DNA of 50,277 nucleotides from Candidatus Gastranaerophilales bacterium (lineage in GTDB: Bacteria; Cyanobacteriota; Vampirovibrionia; Gastranaerophilales; JAILCC01), in NCBI GenBank assembly GCA_028696075.1, contig JAQVHS010000010.1, forward strand, positions 1-50,277, read 5' to 3'. Shown piece by piece: positions 1 through 8,863 of this stretch (positions are counted from its first letter, which is position 1; the number at the start of each line of letters is the position of its first letter). A program made the position numbers and the translations under genes. Under the pieces are notes generated by a model. That model worked only from the letters and a program-made list of their open reading frames with translations. It did not search any database and had not been told where the DNA came from.

Positions 1-1
1 C

Positions 2-472
2 CTTGAATAAGTAAAAAACGGCGGAATAGATAAACTGGCAAAAGGTAAAACCCAAATAAACATCGCACTGCGTCCTGAATCGCTGGGAAAAATAAATATT
101 AATATAATTTCCAATAACTGAACCTTAAGCGCACAATTCACGGCAGAAAATAAACAAGCTGCAGACATACTTAATAAAAATCTGGAAACTCTAAAGCAGA
201 GCCTGAACGACCAAGGCTTCAAGCTAAGCACTGTAAATGTAAGAGTACAGGAACCAAGCCAAAGCGAAGCCAATTTTAACAACACTCAAGGCAATAATGA
301 AGAAAAACTAAGCGGATTTTTCAATAATCCTCATAAAAATGCTGACGGAAAAAATTCTGATATGAAAAATCAAACATCAGATAATATTGAAAACGAAACA
401 GATAACACAAATGAAGAAATCAGCGAGAGGATGATTTCCGAACACGAAGGTGAAGTAGATTATATAGTTTAA
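2..472 (+). pseudogene. fliK: fliK 3' part (hook-length control), two in-frame stops
   Basis: One frame running from position 2 to the stop at 470-472 encodes a recognisable FliK C-terminal domain: NGGIDKLAKGKTQINIALRP, then ESLGKI, then ANKQAADILNKNLETL-like helical sequence (AENKQAADILN), then an Asn/Glu-rich hydrophilic tail. FliK sets hook length and switches export specificity. The frame contains TAA at 8-10 (family context suggests Gln, CAA) and TGA at 119-121 (context suggests Gly, GGA). Each is one substitution from a sense codon, and the frame is otherwise intact with coding-like codon use. It lies 24 bases before flgD, the usual fliK-flgD-flgE order. The gene is cut by the window edge. 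It is either a recent pseudogene, a sequencing/assembly error, or a readthrough case. The family call is good; the status is uncertain. Confidence 0.72.
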
Positions 473-496
473 TTAATAAATATAAGGGGAGAGAAG

Positions 497-1111
497 ATGT
501 CTTACATAGATACTACAAGCCAATTAGCAACAATGAAGAACGCAACTTCGTCCGCTAATTACGAAAAAAACAAAGATAAGGTGGGTAACTCATCAATGGA
601 TCAGGACACGTTCCTTCAATTAATGATGACTCAATTACAATACCAAGACCCGCTATCACCGATGGGCAATACGGAATTTCTGGCACAACAGGCTCAATTT
701 ACACAAATAAGCGAACTTCAAAAGTTAAACAGCAACTTTGTCGGATACAACAGCATGCTTCTCGCCACTAACCAAATTACTCAGGCAAGTTCAATGATAG
801 GAAAAGAAGTAGAAGCAATAGACCCTGATGACAGCAATAAAACAATGACAGGTATTGTCGAAGAAGTGAAATTCAGCGCCGACGGCATAACTTTGTTAAT
901 TAACGGCAAAGAAGTTTCTTCTGATTTGGTAACCTCAATCAAAAGCGACGGCACAAAAGCCGGTACGGGTGATTCATCAGAAAACAACAGTACAACGAGT
1001 ACAGATGCAACAAGTTTTGCAGATAGTTTCATTGATTCAATATTAAACAATCCAAAGCTCAAATCAGCCTTTAATACAGCGTTGGATACATTAGTCGAGA
1101 AATTTTTATAG
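497..1111 (+). CDS. flgD: Flagellar hook assembly scaffold FlgD
   Basis: FlgD caps the growing hook and is needed for addition of FlgE subunits. Residues about 34-75 carry the family signature: MDQDTFLQLMMTQLQYQDPL, followed by NTEFLAQQAQFTQISEL. The middle (about 95-150) looks like the short FlgD Tudor/Ig-like region (MIGKEVEAID, then GIVEEVKF). The C-terminus is a Ser/Thr/Asn-rich linker and a final helix. At 204 residues it is a normal length for the family. The ATG is preceded by a strong purine-rich site (AAGGGGAGAGAAG). It sits between the fliK remnant and flgE and is presumably co-transcribed with both. Confidence 0.93.
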   Translation: MSYIDTTSQLATMKNATSSANYEKNKDKVGNSSMDQDTFLQLMMTQLQYQDPLSPMGNTEFLAQQAQFTQISELQKLNSNFVGYNSMLLATNQITQASSMIGKEVEAIDPDDSNKTMTGIVEEVKFSADGITLLINGKEVSSDLVTSIKSDGTKAGTGDSSENNSTTSTDATSFADSFIDSILNNPKLKSAFNTALDTLVEKFL

Positions 1112-1137
1112 AAATATACAAAGGGGAGAAATAATTT

Positions 1138-2529
1138 ATGTCACAAGCGTTATTTTCAGCAATTTCAGGAATGACTACTTCACAATCAAAAATTGACGTA
1201 GTAGCCGACAACATTGCAAACATGAACACTGTAGGCTTTAAAGCATCTAATTTAAACTTTAAAAATCTTTACTCCAGAATGTTATCATCAGGAAGCAGCC
1301 CTACATCAAACGCAGGGGGAACAAACCCCATGCAGGTAGGATTGGGAGTAGCAATAGGAAGTATTACACGCGATTTTACAGCAGGAACAGTACAATCAAC
1401 GGGACGTTCCCAGGACCTTAATATACAAGGGATAGGATTTTTCACTATCAGAAATTCCAACGGAAGTATAGGCTTAACACGTGACGGGAATTTCACGCTT
1501 GATTCAGAAGGCTATCTTGTAACCGCAAACGGAAATAAAATATACGGAACAAATAAAGCTCTGAACAATATTTCAAGCAATGAATTTGTAAGAGTTCCTC
1601 CCTCATTAAATATGGTAGCATCAGGCAAAGACCTGACATCAGGCAGTGCCGGAAACTTGGACTCTTTGAATAATGCAAGTATTACTCAGGGGAAATTCAC
1701 CTTTAACGTATATGACGGAACAAGTCTGTTAAGCACAATAAATATAGATACAACTTCGCCTATACAAGCAGTTTCTCTGAAAGATATTCAAGACCGTATA
1801 AATGCTGCAATAGCTGCAGACCCGGCTTTAAGCGACGGAACGGATCAAACGGTAAGCGCAAAAGTTAATACCGACGGTACATTTTCCATAAGCATAGGCG
1901 CAGCGGGAAGTTTAGTAACGCCAACTAAAATAGAGTTTGGCGACAGCACAGATACAAGCAACTTCCTTGTAGAAACAGGCATATCAACCTCAACTTTGGA
2001 CACAGGTGCATATACGAGCAAGATATTGTCTTATCAGGCAACTATAGCTCCGCCAAATAACAGTGAGGCAACACAATCGAAAACCTCTTACTCTGTAAGT
2101 GATACAGGTGCGTTAGAAGCGGTATATTCAAACGGTGATAAAATTACCGTTGAAGATAAAAACGGCAGTATTGTATTGAAATACATCACTTCAAGCGGTA
2201 TGACCATTGGTAGCGACGATATTACCGTAGTAAATAATGCAATTAAAGCCGAAAATCTTCAACTGCAATTGGCAACGGTTATGAATGAAGAAGGTTTGAT
2301 TTCAACAGGCGGGAATATATTTGTAACAGGACCTAATACAGGTAGTATGACTTTTTCTTCAGGCAATACCAACGGCTTTGGCTCAATCGGTTCTGCGGGG
2401 TTAGAATCCTCTAATGTTAACCTGTCTATTGAATTTGCCAATATGATTATTGCTCAAAGAGCAATCGACGCTAACAGCAGGGTATTCAGCGCTTCAAGCG
2501 AAGTCCTGCAACGACTGGTCAATATGTAA
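1138..2529 (+). CDS. flgE: Flagellar hook protein FlgE
   Basis: FlgE forms the universal-joint hook outside the cell. The N-terminus (MSQALFSAISGM, then VVADNIANMNTVGFKAS) is the classic flagellar rod/hook motif. GIGFFTIRN with LTRDGNFTLDSEGYLVT marks the FlgE/F/G core at about residues 100-135, and the C-terminus (SNVNLSIEFANMIIAQRAID, then ANSRVFSASSEVLQRLVNM) is the matching coiled-coil helix. At 463 residues it is longer than FlgF/FlgG (about 250-260), so FlgE fits best. A clear site (AAGGGGAGAAA) lies ahead of the ATG. It follows flgD by 26 bases and ends at a strong terminator. Confidence 0.93.
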   Translation: MSQALFSAISGMTTSQSKIDVVADNIANMNTVGFKASNLNFKNLYSRMLSSGSSPTSNAGGTNPMQVGLGVAIGSITRDFTAGTVQSTGRSQDLNIQGIGFFTIRNSNGSIGLTRDGNFTLDSEGYLVTANGNKIYGTNKALNNISSNEFVRVPPSLNMVASGKDLTSGSAGNLDSLNNASITQGKFTFNVYDGTSLLSTINIDTTSPIQAVSLKDIQDRINAAIAADPALSDGTDQTVSAKVNTDGTFSISIGAAGSLVTPTKIEFGDSTDTSNFLVETGISTSTLDTGAYTSKILSYQATIAPPNNSEATQSKTSYSVSDTGALEAVYSNGDKITVEDKNGSIVLKYITSSGMTIGSDDITVVNNAIKAENLQLQLATVMNEEGLISTGGNIFVTGPNTGSMTFSSGNTNGFGSIGSAGLESSNVNLSIEFANMIIAQRAIDANSRVFSASSEVLQRLVNM

Positions 2530-2540
2530 ATAAACTATAA

Positions 2541-2575
2541 AAAATAAGGTCAGATAATCTGACCTTATTTTTTTT
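2541..2575. terminator. Bidirectional intrinsic terminator between flgE and rsmI
   Basis: Perfect inverted repeat: the arm AATAAGGTCAGA (ending at 2554) pairs with TCTGACCTTATT (from 2558) around a three-base loop. A T-run follows on the plus strand (2568-2575) and an A-run precedes it (2539-2544), giving a U-tract on either strand. It ends the flgDE transcript and also the convergent rsmI transcript. The minus-strand stop codon of rsmI (2565-2567) lies inside the stem. Confidence 0.88.
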
Positions 2576-3383
2576 GTAACGTTTGCACTATTTCATAAAC
2601 TTCATTTTTAGATACTTCAAAGATTTCAGAAAGTATCACGCTTATATCTTTTGAGCTAAAGCCTTTTGCAATCAATTTTTTAATATATTTATCAATATCA
2701 GAAATACCGGCTTGCAAATCGCAGGAATGAATAATCCCCGTTATCTCACCTTTTAGCGTTGTATTTTTGAGATATTCAATCATTTCGCAGGCAGACAGAG
2801 TGTTAATATCCTCAAACATTTTGGTTAATTCTCTGCCGATAGAAACTTTTACATCTCCAAAATTCTTTTTTATAGTTTCTATCGTTGCCAAAATACGATT
2901 AGGCGATTCATAAAATACAATATCAAACTCACTCAAATAATCAGATATTTTAACGACTTCGGATTCTTTTTGAGGGAAAAACCCTATAAACGCAAACTTT
3001 TTATAGCTTTCAACGGCGCTAAGCAGGGTAGTCACAGCGCTGATACCGCCGACGGGAATAACTTTTATCCCGTTTTGGCGTGCAATTTCAATAAGAATAC
3101 TGCCGGGGTCTGAGATTAACGGGGTTCCCGCATCAGAAACCAGTGCAATGTTTTTACCGCTGTTGAGCAGGGCTATAAGTTTTTCTGATTGCTGCTTTTC
3201 GCTGAATTTATGGTAACTTACGGTTTTAGTCTTTATATCATAATAATTGAGGAGTTTTTGGGTAACTCTTGTATCTTCACAGGCAATTAAATCAGCACTA
3301 TTAAGAGTCTCAAGCGCCCTCAAAGTAATATCTTTAAGATTACCGACAGGAGTGGCGACTACAAATAAATCGCCTTTACTCAA
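2565..3383 (-). CDS. rsmI: 16S rRNA 2'-O-ribose C1402 methyltransferase RsmI
   Basis: RsmI uses SAM to methylate the 2'-OH of C1402 in the decoding centre of 16S rRNA. Visible are the TP-V/I-GNL motif near the start (VVATPVGNLKDITLRALETL), ACEDTR at about residue 35, VSDAGTPLISDPGS at about 84-97, and FYESPNRI at about 158: the tetrapyrrole-methylase fold in RsmI order. At 272 residues the length is normal. The C-terminal region ends in a short helical segment (KDISVILSEIFEVSKNEVY). Its ATG overlaps the end of the upstream winged-helix gene by 8 bases, so the two are probably translationally coupled. Confidence 0.93.
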   Translation of the reverse strand: MSKGDLFVVATPVGNLKDITLRALETLNSADLIACEDTRVTQKLLNYYDIKTKTVSYHKFSEKQQSEKLIALLNSGKNIALVSDAGTPLISDPGSILIEIARQNGIKVIPVGGISAVTTLLSAVESYKKFAFIGFFPQKESEVVKISDYLSEFDIVFYESPNRILATIETIKKNFGDVKVSIGRELTKMFEDINTLSACEMIEYLKNTTLKGEITGIIHSCDLQAGISDIDKYIKKLIAKGFSSKDISVILSEIFEVSKNEVYEIVQTLQKK

Positions 3384-4113
3384 AAGTAAAACCGCTGTTG
3401 TCAGAATTTTTTATAACATCAATAGCCATTTTAGCTCTGAGGTTTTTAATATATTTATAAATATAATCTCTTTTTAAATCCAAAAGTTCCGCAAGCTCTT
3501 TTGCATAAACAATTTCGCCCTTTTTGCTGATAAAGTAGTCTAAAACCTTCTCTTCTCTGTCGGTCAAAGGTTTAACAAAAGAAATATTCAGTTTATCATA
3601 TTTATCCGATATGACAGCCTTTTTATCCGTTGTTTTTTCTTTTTTAGCCGCAGGCTCGGCAGTTTCTTTTGTTTTGAGAGCAGCTTTAGACGGAGCAGGT
3701 TCTTTAACCGGCTTGGTTTTTTCAGTTTTAACTTCAGATTCTTTTTTTATCTTTTCCGGTTTTTTAGCGGGTTCTTTTTTGACCGGCATTATTTCTTCAT
3801 CATTTTCCATATCAAAAGCATCATGTTCCGGCAGTTCAGCAAAATCATCAAATTTAAGCTCATCATTTTTTTTATGTTTAGCTTCTGTTTTAGATAATTT
3901 AGGAGTCAGGTCAATTTTTTCAAGTTTAGTCATTGTATTAAATGAAGAAGTTTCTCTGGGGTTATATGTCTGGTACAACATATCAGCCAAATCGTTGGTT
4001 TTCTTTTCTTCCTGAATTTTCTTGCCAAGGCGCTGCGCATATTCTTCAAGCGTAATTTTCTCAACCGAACTTCGCCATTTTTTTATTTCTTCTTTTGATA
4101 AATATTCGCTCAT
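3376..4113 (-). CDS. Winged-helix protein with long charged linker, unknown role
   Basis: I do not recognise a named family. The C-terminal 65 residues (LTDREEKVLDYFISKKGEIV, then LLDLKRDYIYKYIKNLRAKM, then SGFTFE) resemble the effector domain of OmpR-type regulators, a winged helix with recognition helix and wing. There is no receiver domain. The N-terminal 45 residues are helical and charged (EYLSKEEIKKWRSSVEKITL). The centre (about 95-170) is a Lys/Glu/Pro/Ala-rich low-complexity linker, probably disordered. It starts 82 bases downstream of pcrA on the same strand and overlaps rsmI by 8 bases. It could be a DNA-binding regulator or nucleoid-associated protein; the DNA-binding role is an inference. 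Confidence 0.6.
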   Translation of the reverse strand: MSEYLSKEEIKKWRSSVEKITLEEYAQRLGKKIQEEKKTNDLADMLYQTYNPRETSSFNTMTKLEKIDLTPKLSKTEAKHKKNDELKFDDFAELPEHDAFDMENDEEIMPVKKEPAKKPEKIKKESEVKTEKTKPVKEPAPSKAALKTKETAEPAAKKEKTTDKKAVISDKYDKLNISFVKPLTDREEKVLDYFISKKGEIVYAKELAELLDLKRDYIYKYIKNLRAKMAIDVIKNSDNSGFTFE

Positions 4114-4195
4114 CTGACTTCTCCAGAGTTCCTGCTCCGCATAATAAGGATACAGGAAAAATCAAATTAGTCAAAGCCTTAATATTTTTGTAATA

Positions 4196-6658
4196 TTACT
4201 CAACCGGCATAAGTCTGTTGAACTGTGCATCTATTGCCCTTATTCCGTTTTTGTCAAAATCGATTTTATATAAAATCGATTTGCCGATAGTAATGGCGCC
4301 CTGCACTTTGCCTATGCCGAATTTTTCGTGCATAACGACATCACCGTTTTTAAAAGAATATGTATGCTCAATATCAATCTCATCATTCATTTGATTATTT
4401 TTCTGCTCTTTTAATTTTTGAGCTATAGCTCTTGCCTGTTCAATACCGTTTATCATATTTTTAAACTCTTTTTTAGTCCCTTTTTCCGTTGTTTTTTTCT
4501 TTAATACGGGAGGTTCAAAATTCTTACCAAATCCTCCTGCAGCGGATGTTTCTTTTTTAAAAGGCGGTACAAAGTTTTTTCCGAAAGACGAAGACACAGG
4601 ATTATCATTGTCATAACCTTGTCTTTTTTGGTTTAGGGATTTTACAGCTTCGCCGAATGTAGAGGGGCGATAAGCAGCGGGCGACGTTTGGGAGATATTC
4701 GAATTTACAAGATTATCAGGTATTTCCGATATAAATCTGCTGGGTTCTCCATACCTGTATTCACCCCACATTTGACGTCTTCTTGCGTAAGTAATATAAA
4801 GTTTTTCTTCGGCACGGGTTATCCCGACGTACATCAGGCGCCTTTCTTCTTCCATTTCGGAATTATTGTTTAAAGAACGCGAATGAGGAAAAATCCCCTC
4901 TTCCAAACCCGATAAAAACACAACCGGATACTCCAAACCTTTAGCAGAGTGTAAAGTCATCAAAGTAACAGCGTCAGATGCTTCATCAATTTCATCTACA
5001 TCACTAACCAAGGCTACTTGCGCCAAAAATTCGCCAAATTCATTTTCCTGCGCAATTTCTTCAAATTCTCTTGCAACGTTTATAAATTCCTGAATGTTTT
5101 CAATTCTGACCTGAGCTTCTTCCGTTCCTTCATCTTCAAGTTCTTTAATGTACAAAGTATCAAGCAAAAGCTCTGATATAAACTCACTCAAAGAAAACTC
5201 CTTTTGTTTTTTAACAAGACTCAATACAAGGTTTCTGAACCCTTGCAGATGTTTTTTGGTTGCGGCGGAAAACTCTTCAACATTCTCCAGCTCACCCAAA
5301 ATACTAAACATACTTGTGGAATTTTTATACGCCAATTCTTCAAGCTTTTTAACCGTAGTGGGACCTATTGAACGTTTTGGAACGTTTATAATACGTTTCA
5401 GCCCTTGATTATCAGACAGATTGTAGACCAATCTTAAATAAGCAACAATGTCCTTAATTTCTTTTCTTTCGTAGAACTTCAGCCCTCCTACCATACGGTA
5501 AGGAATAGACGAAGACATAAAGGCTTCTTCAATAGCGCGGCTTTGGGCGTTTGTTCTATATAACACGGCAGTGTTTTTCAGTTGCGAAAGCCCGTTGTCT
5601 TTGACTTGTCTTGCAATATAATAAGCCTCTTGCGCCTGATCGTCAGCCTCATAGCATTCTATTTTTTTACCCCGCCCTTTTGTAGAATACAAATTCTTTT
5701 CTACCCGCTCAAAATTATTCTTTATAATTTTATTCGCGGCTTCTAAAATAGTGCCTACTGAGCGATAATTCTGCTCAAGTTTAATCATTTTGGCTTCGGG
5801 AAAATCAGACCTAAAATTCAATAATATCTTATAGTCCGCCCCTCTCCAGCTATATATTGACTGGTCAACATCACCTACCACACACAGCGAAGTTTCGCTT
5901 AAATCCAATTCTTCTGCCGGCTTAGCGTTAGTGAAGAGCAATTTTATAAGTTTATATTGCGCAAGGTTCGTATCCTGAAACTCATCCACCAAAATATGCC
6001 GGAACTTATTATGATATTTAGTGCGGATTTCCTCATTCTGTTCAAGCAAATTAACCGCCATTAAAAGCAAATCGTCAAAATCAAGCGCATTATTTACGCT
6101 AAGCGCTTTTTCATAAAAATCATAAACCTGTGCGACTTTATCTGTTCTGTAATCACGCGCCCTGCAGGCAAATTGGTAAGCATTGAGCATTTTGTTTTTT
6201 GCATTGCTGATTTCAATTTGCAAGACTTTCGGCTTATAGATTTTATCATCCATGTTCAAGTGCTTTAATGCAGCTTTTATAACAGCAAGGGACTCGTCCT
6301 GGTCATAAATAGTGAAATTTCTGTTCCAGGAAATTCCTTCTTCGTTTTTGTAGCTTTCAATATCCTGCCTTAAAATCCTGCCGCAAATACCATGAAACGT
6401 TCCTACCCAAAGATTTCTGACAACTTCTTCGCCAAGATTTTTTTCAAGCCTGTTTTTCATTTCTTTGGCGGCTTTGTTGGTGAACGTAACCCCTAAAACA
6501 TTGTAAGGCTTTACCCCTGATTCAACCAAATAAGCAATTCTTGTTGTCAAAACCCTTGTTTTGCCGCTTCCTGCACCCGCAAGCACAAGCAATATTCCGT
6601 TTGATTTAACTACTGCCTGTTTTTGCTGCTCATTTAACCCTTTTAAAAGCTCTGCCAT
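4196..6658 (-). CDS. pcrA: ATP-dependent 3'-5' DNA helicase PcrA/UvrD
   Basis: A superfamily 1A helicase of DNA repair and replication restart. All motifs are seen in order: the Q-motif (LNEQQKQAV, 8-16), Walker A (AGAGSGKT, 27-34), motif Ia TFTNKAAKEM, motif II DEFQDTN, motif III VGDVDQSIYSWRGAD, motif IV QNYRS, motif V TLHSAKGLEYPVVFLSGLEE and motif VI VGITRAEEKLYIT. A Ser/Pro/Lys-rich linker follows, and the last 55 residues form the Tudor-like PcrA C-terminus (GDVVMHEKFGIGKVQ), which binds RNA polymerase in the family. At 820 residues it is slightly longer than B. subtilis PcrA, because of the linker. Confidence 0.95.
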   Translation of the reverse strand: MAELLKGLNEQQKQAVVKSNGILLVLAGAGSGKTRVLTTRIAYLVESGVKPYNVLGVTFTNKAAKEMKNRLEKNLGEEVVRNLWVGTFHGICGRILRQDIESYKNEEGISWNRNFTIYDQDESLAVIKAALKHLNMDDKIYKPKVLQIEISNAKNKMLNAYQFACRARDYRTDKVAQVYDFYEKALSVNNALDFDDLLLMAVNLLEQNEEIRTKYHNKFRHILVDEFQDTNLAQYKLIKLLFTNAKPAEELDLSETSLCVVGDVDQSIYSWRGADYKILLNFRSDFPEAKMIKLEQNYRSVGTILEAANKIIKNNFERVEKNLYSTKGRGKKIECYEADDQAQEAYYIARQVKDNGLSQLKNTAVLYRTNAQSRAIEEAFMSSSIPYRMVGGLKFYERKEIKDIVAYLRLVYNLSDNQGLKRIINVPKRSIGPTTVKKLEELAYKNSTSMFSILGELENVEEFSAATKKHLQGFRNLVLSLVKKQKEFSLSEFISELLLDTLYIKELEDEGTEEAQVRIENIQEFINVAREFEEIAQENEFGEFLAQVALVSDVDEIDEASDAVTLMTLHSAKGLEYPVVFLSGLEEGIFPHSRSLNNNSEMEEERRLMYVGITRAEEKLYITYARRRQMWGEYRYGEPSRFISEIPDNLVNSNISQTSPAAYRPSTFGEAVKSLNQKRQGYDNDNPVSSSFGKNFVPPFKKETSAAGGFGKNFEPPVLKKKTTEKGTKKEFKNMINGIEQARAIAQKLKEQKNNQMNDEIDIEHTYSFKNGDVVMHEKFGIGKVQGAITIGKSILYKIDFDKNGIRAIDAQFNRLMPVE

Positions 6659-6779
6659 GTTAACTCTTTTCTATTCCCAAAATTGTGCTATGATAATAAA
6701 ATCATATACAAAAAACAGATTATTTGGTAAAATCTTAAAGAAACTTATTAATTTGGTAGATACACATAGGAAAGTAAAA

Positions 6780-7328
6780 ATGTCAGACGAAAAAGAAAAC
6801 ACGATTATGGTACCGCTTGACGGCGTTGATAAAGATGATATCCCTGATACAGCTGATGCTTTGGCACATGAACTTGCTACAATTCAGCAGTCTTCAAAAA
6901 AAATAGCTATAATCGGAAGCAGAAACCTTCCTATAACACACCAACAGATTATTGAAACAATTTCATGGGCGCTTGCCAATAACGGGAATACTATTATAAC
7001 CAGCGGAGGTTCAAGCGGAACTAACGCCGCAGCTATAAGAGGCGCTATGAGAGCCAATCCGCAAAACCTTTTGGTTATTTTGCCCCAGACCATAGGTCAG
7101 CAACCATCAGACGTACAAGACCAGCTGATAGGCGTTCCGAATATTACAGAACACCCTGACCGTGCAATGATGACTTTGGCTGACGCAAGCAGAATTTGCA
7201 ACCGTGAAATTATAGACGAATGTCAACAGCTTATATGTTTCTTATCACATACAAGCGGAACGCTGCATAAAGCTGTAGCCTATGCGGAAGAAACCTACAA
7301 AATAGTAACAACTTTTTATTTAGATTAA
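6780..7328 (+). CDS. DprA-like SLOG (Rossmann) protein, cyanobacterial type
   Basis: A 182-residue stand-alone SLOG-superfamily protein related to DprA/LOG nucleotide-binding folds. It shows IAIIGSR (about 41-47), ALANNGNTIITSGGSSGTNA (about 61-80) with the Gly-rich phosphate loop, then AAIRGAMRANP, ILPQ, and a C-terminal CNREIIDECQQLICFLSHTSG. It closely resembles a short protein labelled 'DNA recombination-mediator protein A' in cyanobacteria and lacks the other DprA domains. I chose the ATG at 6780, preceded by TAGGAAAG; an in-frame extension to 6561 is antisense to pcrA and not credible. Its 3' end overlaps convergent rnc by 9 bases. The ligand is unknown; a recombination role is only suggested by family names. 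Confidence 0.78.
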   Translation: MSDEKENTIMVPLDGVDKDDIPDTADALAHELATIQQSSKKIAIIGSRNLPITHQQIIETISWALANNGNTIITSGGSSGTNAAAIRGAMRANPQNLLVILPQTIGQQPSDVQDQLIGVPNITEHPDRAMMTLADASRICNREIIDECQQLICFLSHTSGTLHKAVAYAEETYKIVTTFYLD

Positions 7329-8030
7329 TTTTAAAACCTCACATGCCTGCTGTGCGGCAAGTTTTTGTGCTGATTTTTTAGAATTGGCCGTTCCGGTACC
7401 GAGTTTTTTACCGTCGAAGATAATATCTACGGTAAAAATTTTGTTGTGCGGAGGACCTTCCTCGTTTACTACAATATACTCCGGCAAAGCGCCGTAAGCA
7501 GACTGTAAATATTCCTGCAAAACAGCTTTATGATTGACCATAGAGCGTCCTTCATCAACGAGCGTTATTTCTTCATGAAGCAGGCTGACCAAAAATTCTT
7601 CCAGCTGAACTTGCTTTCCGTCTAAGTACAATGCGCCTAAAAGAGCCTCAAAAGCGCAAGCAAGGGTCGAACCCCTGTATCTGCCGTCATTTTTTTCTTC
7701 ATTGGTACCAAGTTTCAGATAATCAGGCAGGCCTATTTTAAGTGCCAATTTTTCCAGGATTTCATCGCTAACAACAACAGAGCGGATTTTTGTTAATTCA
7801 CCCTCATTATACGAAGCAAAACGCTTGTATAAATAATCGCTAATGACAAGTTTCAAAACAGCATCGCCGAGAAACTCCAACCTTTCATTAGAAGTAATAT
7901 AATCACAACCGCTTTCTCTGCAAAAAGAACTATGTGTAAGTGCCGTGTCCAGCAACTCCAAATTATCAAACTCAATAGCGGATTTGACTAAAAATTGTTT
8001 AAGCTGTTCGTGCCTGTTAATGTTCATCAT
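7320..8030 (-). CDS. rnc: Ribonuclease III
   Basis: RNase III cleaves double-stranded RNA for rRNA processing and mRNA decay. The signature NERLEFLGDAVLKL (about residues 46-59) supplies the catalytic acidic residues, the second acidic cluster lies in FEALLGALYLDGK, and the C-terminal 70 residues are a dsRNA-binding domain (KAVLQEYLQSAYGALPEY, ending KKSAQKLAAQQACEVL). At 236 residues it is standard. The start ATG overlaps the cdsA stop (ATGATGA), so translation is coupled. It is the last gene of a pyrH-frr-cdsA-rnc run. Confidence 0.95.
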   Translation of the reverse strand: MMNINRHEQLKQFLVKSAIEFDNLELLDTALTHSSFCRESGCDYITSNERLEFLGDAVLKLVISDYLYKRFASYNEGELTKIRSVVVSDEILEKLALKIGLPDYLKLGTNEEKNDGRYRGSTLACAFEALLGALYLDGKQVQLEEFLVSLLHEEITLVDEGRSMVNHKAVLQEYLQSAYGALPEYIVVNEEGPPHNKIFTVDIIFDGKKLGTGTANSKKSAQKLAAQQACEVLKLI

Positions 8031-8863
8031 CTTACTAAAAATATCGGATAGGCAACAAAGTAATAAAAGTAATAATAAGTCGCAGCTACAGTAAATATGT
8101 AACTATCAGCCCTGTCAAGGAAACCGCCATGCCCGGGAAGAATATCGGACGAATCCTTAGTACCCGCATCACGTTTAATCATAGATTCAAATAAATCACC
8201 AAATTGAGCGCTGGCTGTAATAATCACACCTGCAAAAAATGACTGCCAAAAACTCAAATTTATAAAATAACCAATCACAAGACATGCAAGGATGGCAAAG
8301 AGCGCACCGCCGGCTGCACCCTCAATCGTTTTTTTAGGGCTTACTTCGGGCCAGAGCTTCGTTTTGCCGAAATTTTTACCTATGTAATAAGCAAAAACAT
8401 CGGTCATTGTTATTCCTATAACCATAAGAAAAACGTAAGCAATAGAATTATCGAAGTTAAAATTATAGAACAATAACTGCCCTGCATCCATATTCCTCAA
8501 AAATAAGAAATGGACAGGCAATACACCGCCATAAATAAAGCAAAGCAGAGTTGCCCCTATATCAATGACCCTGGCCTTCGGTCCGCGTTTTAGTATAGCG
8601 ATAAAAGCGTAAATAGAACAAAAAACAGTTACTATTACAAATAAATCCCACCTGTTAAATAACCCTATTAAGGTATACAAAACACAGCTGATATAGGCAA
8701 TTTGTTTGTTGGGATGGAGGGCTTTTGCATACATCATATTTGTAAGCTCTTTCATACCAAAAAACATAATAGTTAATAAAAATAAAGCCAAAGCCCAGCT
8801 TCCTATAATAATAGAAGCCAATATAACCGCTAAAAATATTGACGCCGTAATTACCCTTTTCAC
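8027..8863 (-). CDS. cdsA: Phosphatidate cytidylyltransferase CdsA
   Basis: CdsA makes CDP-diacylglycerol from CTP and phosphatidic acid at the inner membrane, the entry point to phospholipids. It has about seven hydrophobic segments, beginning ITASIFLAVILASIIIGSW. The C-terminal CDP-alcohol signature is clear: FGDLFESMIKRDAGTKDSSD followed by ILPGHGGFLDRADS. At 278 residues it is normal. The start is GTG and overlaps the frr stop (TAGTG). The common bacterial order frr-uppS-cdsA is altered: no uppS lies here. Confidence 0.93.
   Translation of the reverse strand: MKRVITASIFLAVILASIIIGSWALALFLLTIMFFGMKELTNMMYAKALHPNKQIAYISCVLYTLIGLFNRWDLFVIVTVFCSIYAFIAILKRGPKARVIDIGATLLCFIYGGVLPVHFLFLRNMDAGQLLFYNFNFDNSIAYVFLMVIGITMTDVFAYYIGKNFGKTKLWPEVSPKKTIEGAAGGALFAILACLVIGYFINLSFWQSFFAGVIITASAQFGDLFESMIKRDAGTKDSSDILPGHGGFLDRADSYIFTVAATYYYFYYFVAYPIFLVR

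Noticed and set aside
2-472. Reassigned TGA codon as an explanation for the fliK stops
   Set aside because: The TAA at 8-10 would also need recoding, and other genes here (for example mlaE and rlmH) end normally at TGA while Trp is encoded by TGG.
6561-6779. N-terminal extension of the SLOG protein to 6561
   Set aside because: The extension is antisense to the pcrA start, has no family match, and a good site (TAGGAAAG) precedes the ATG at 6780.
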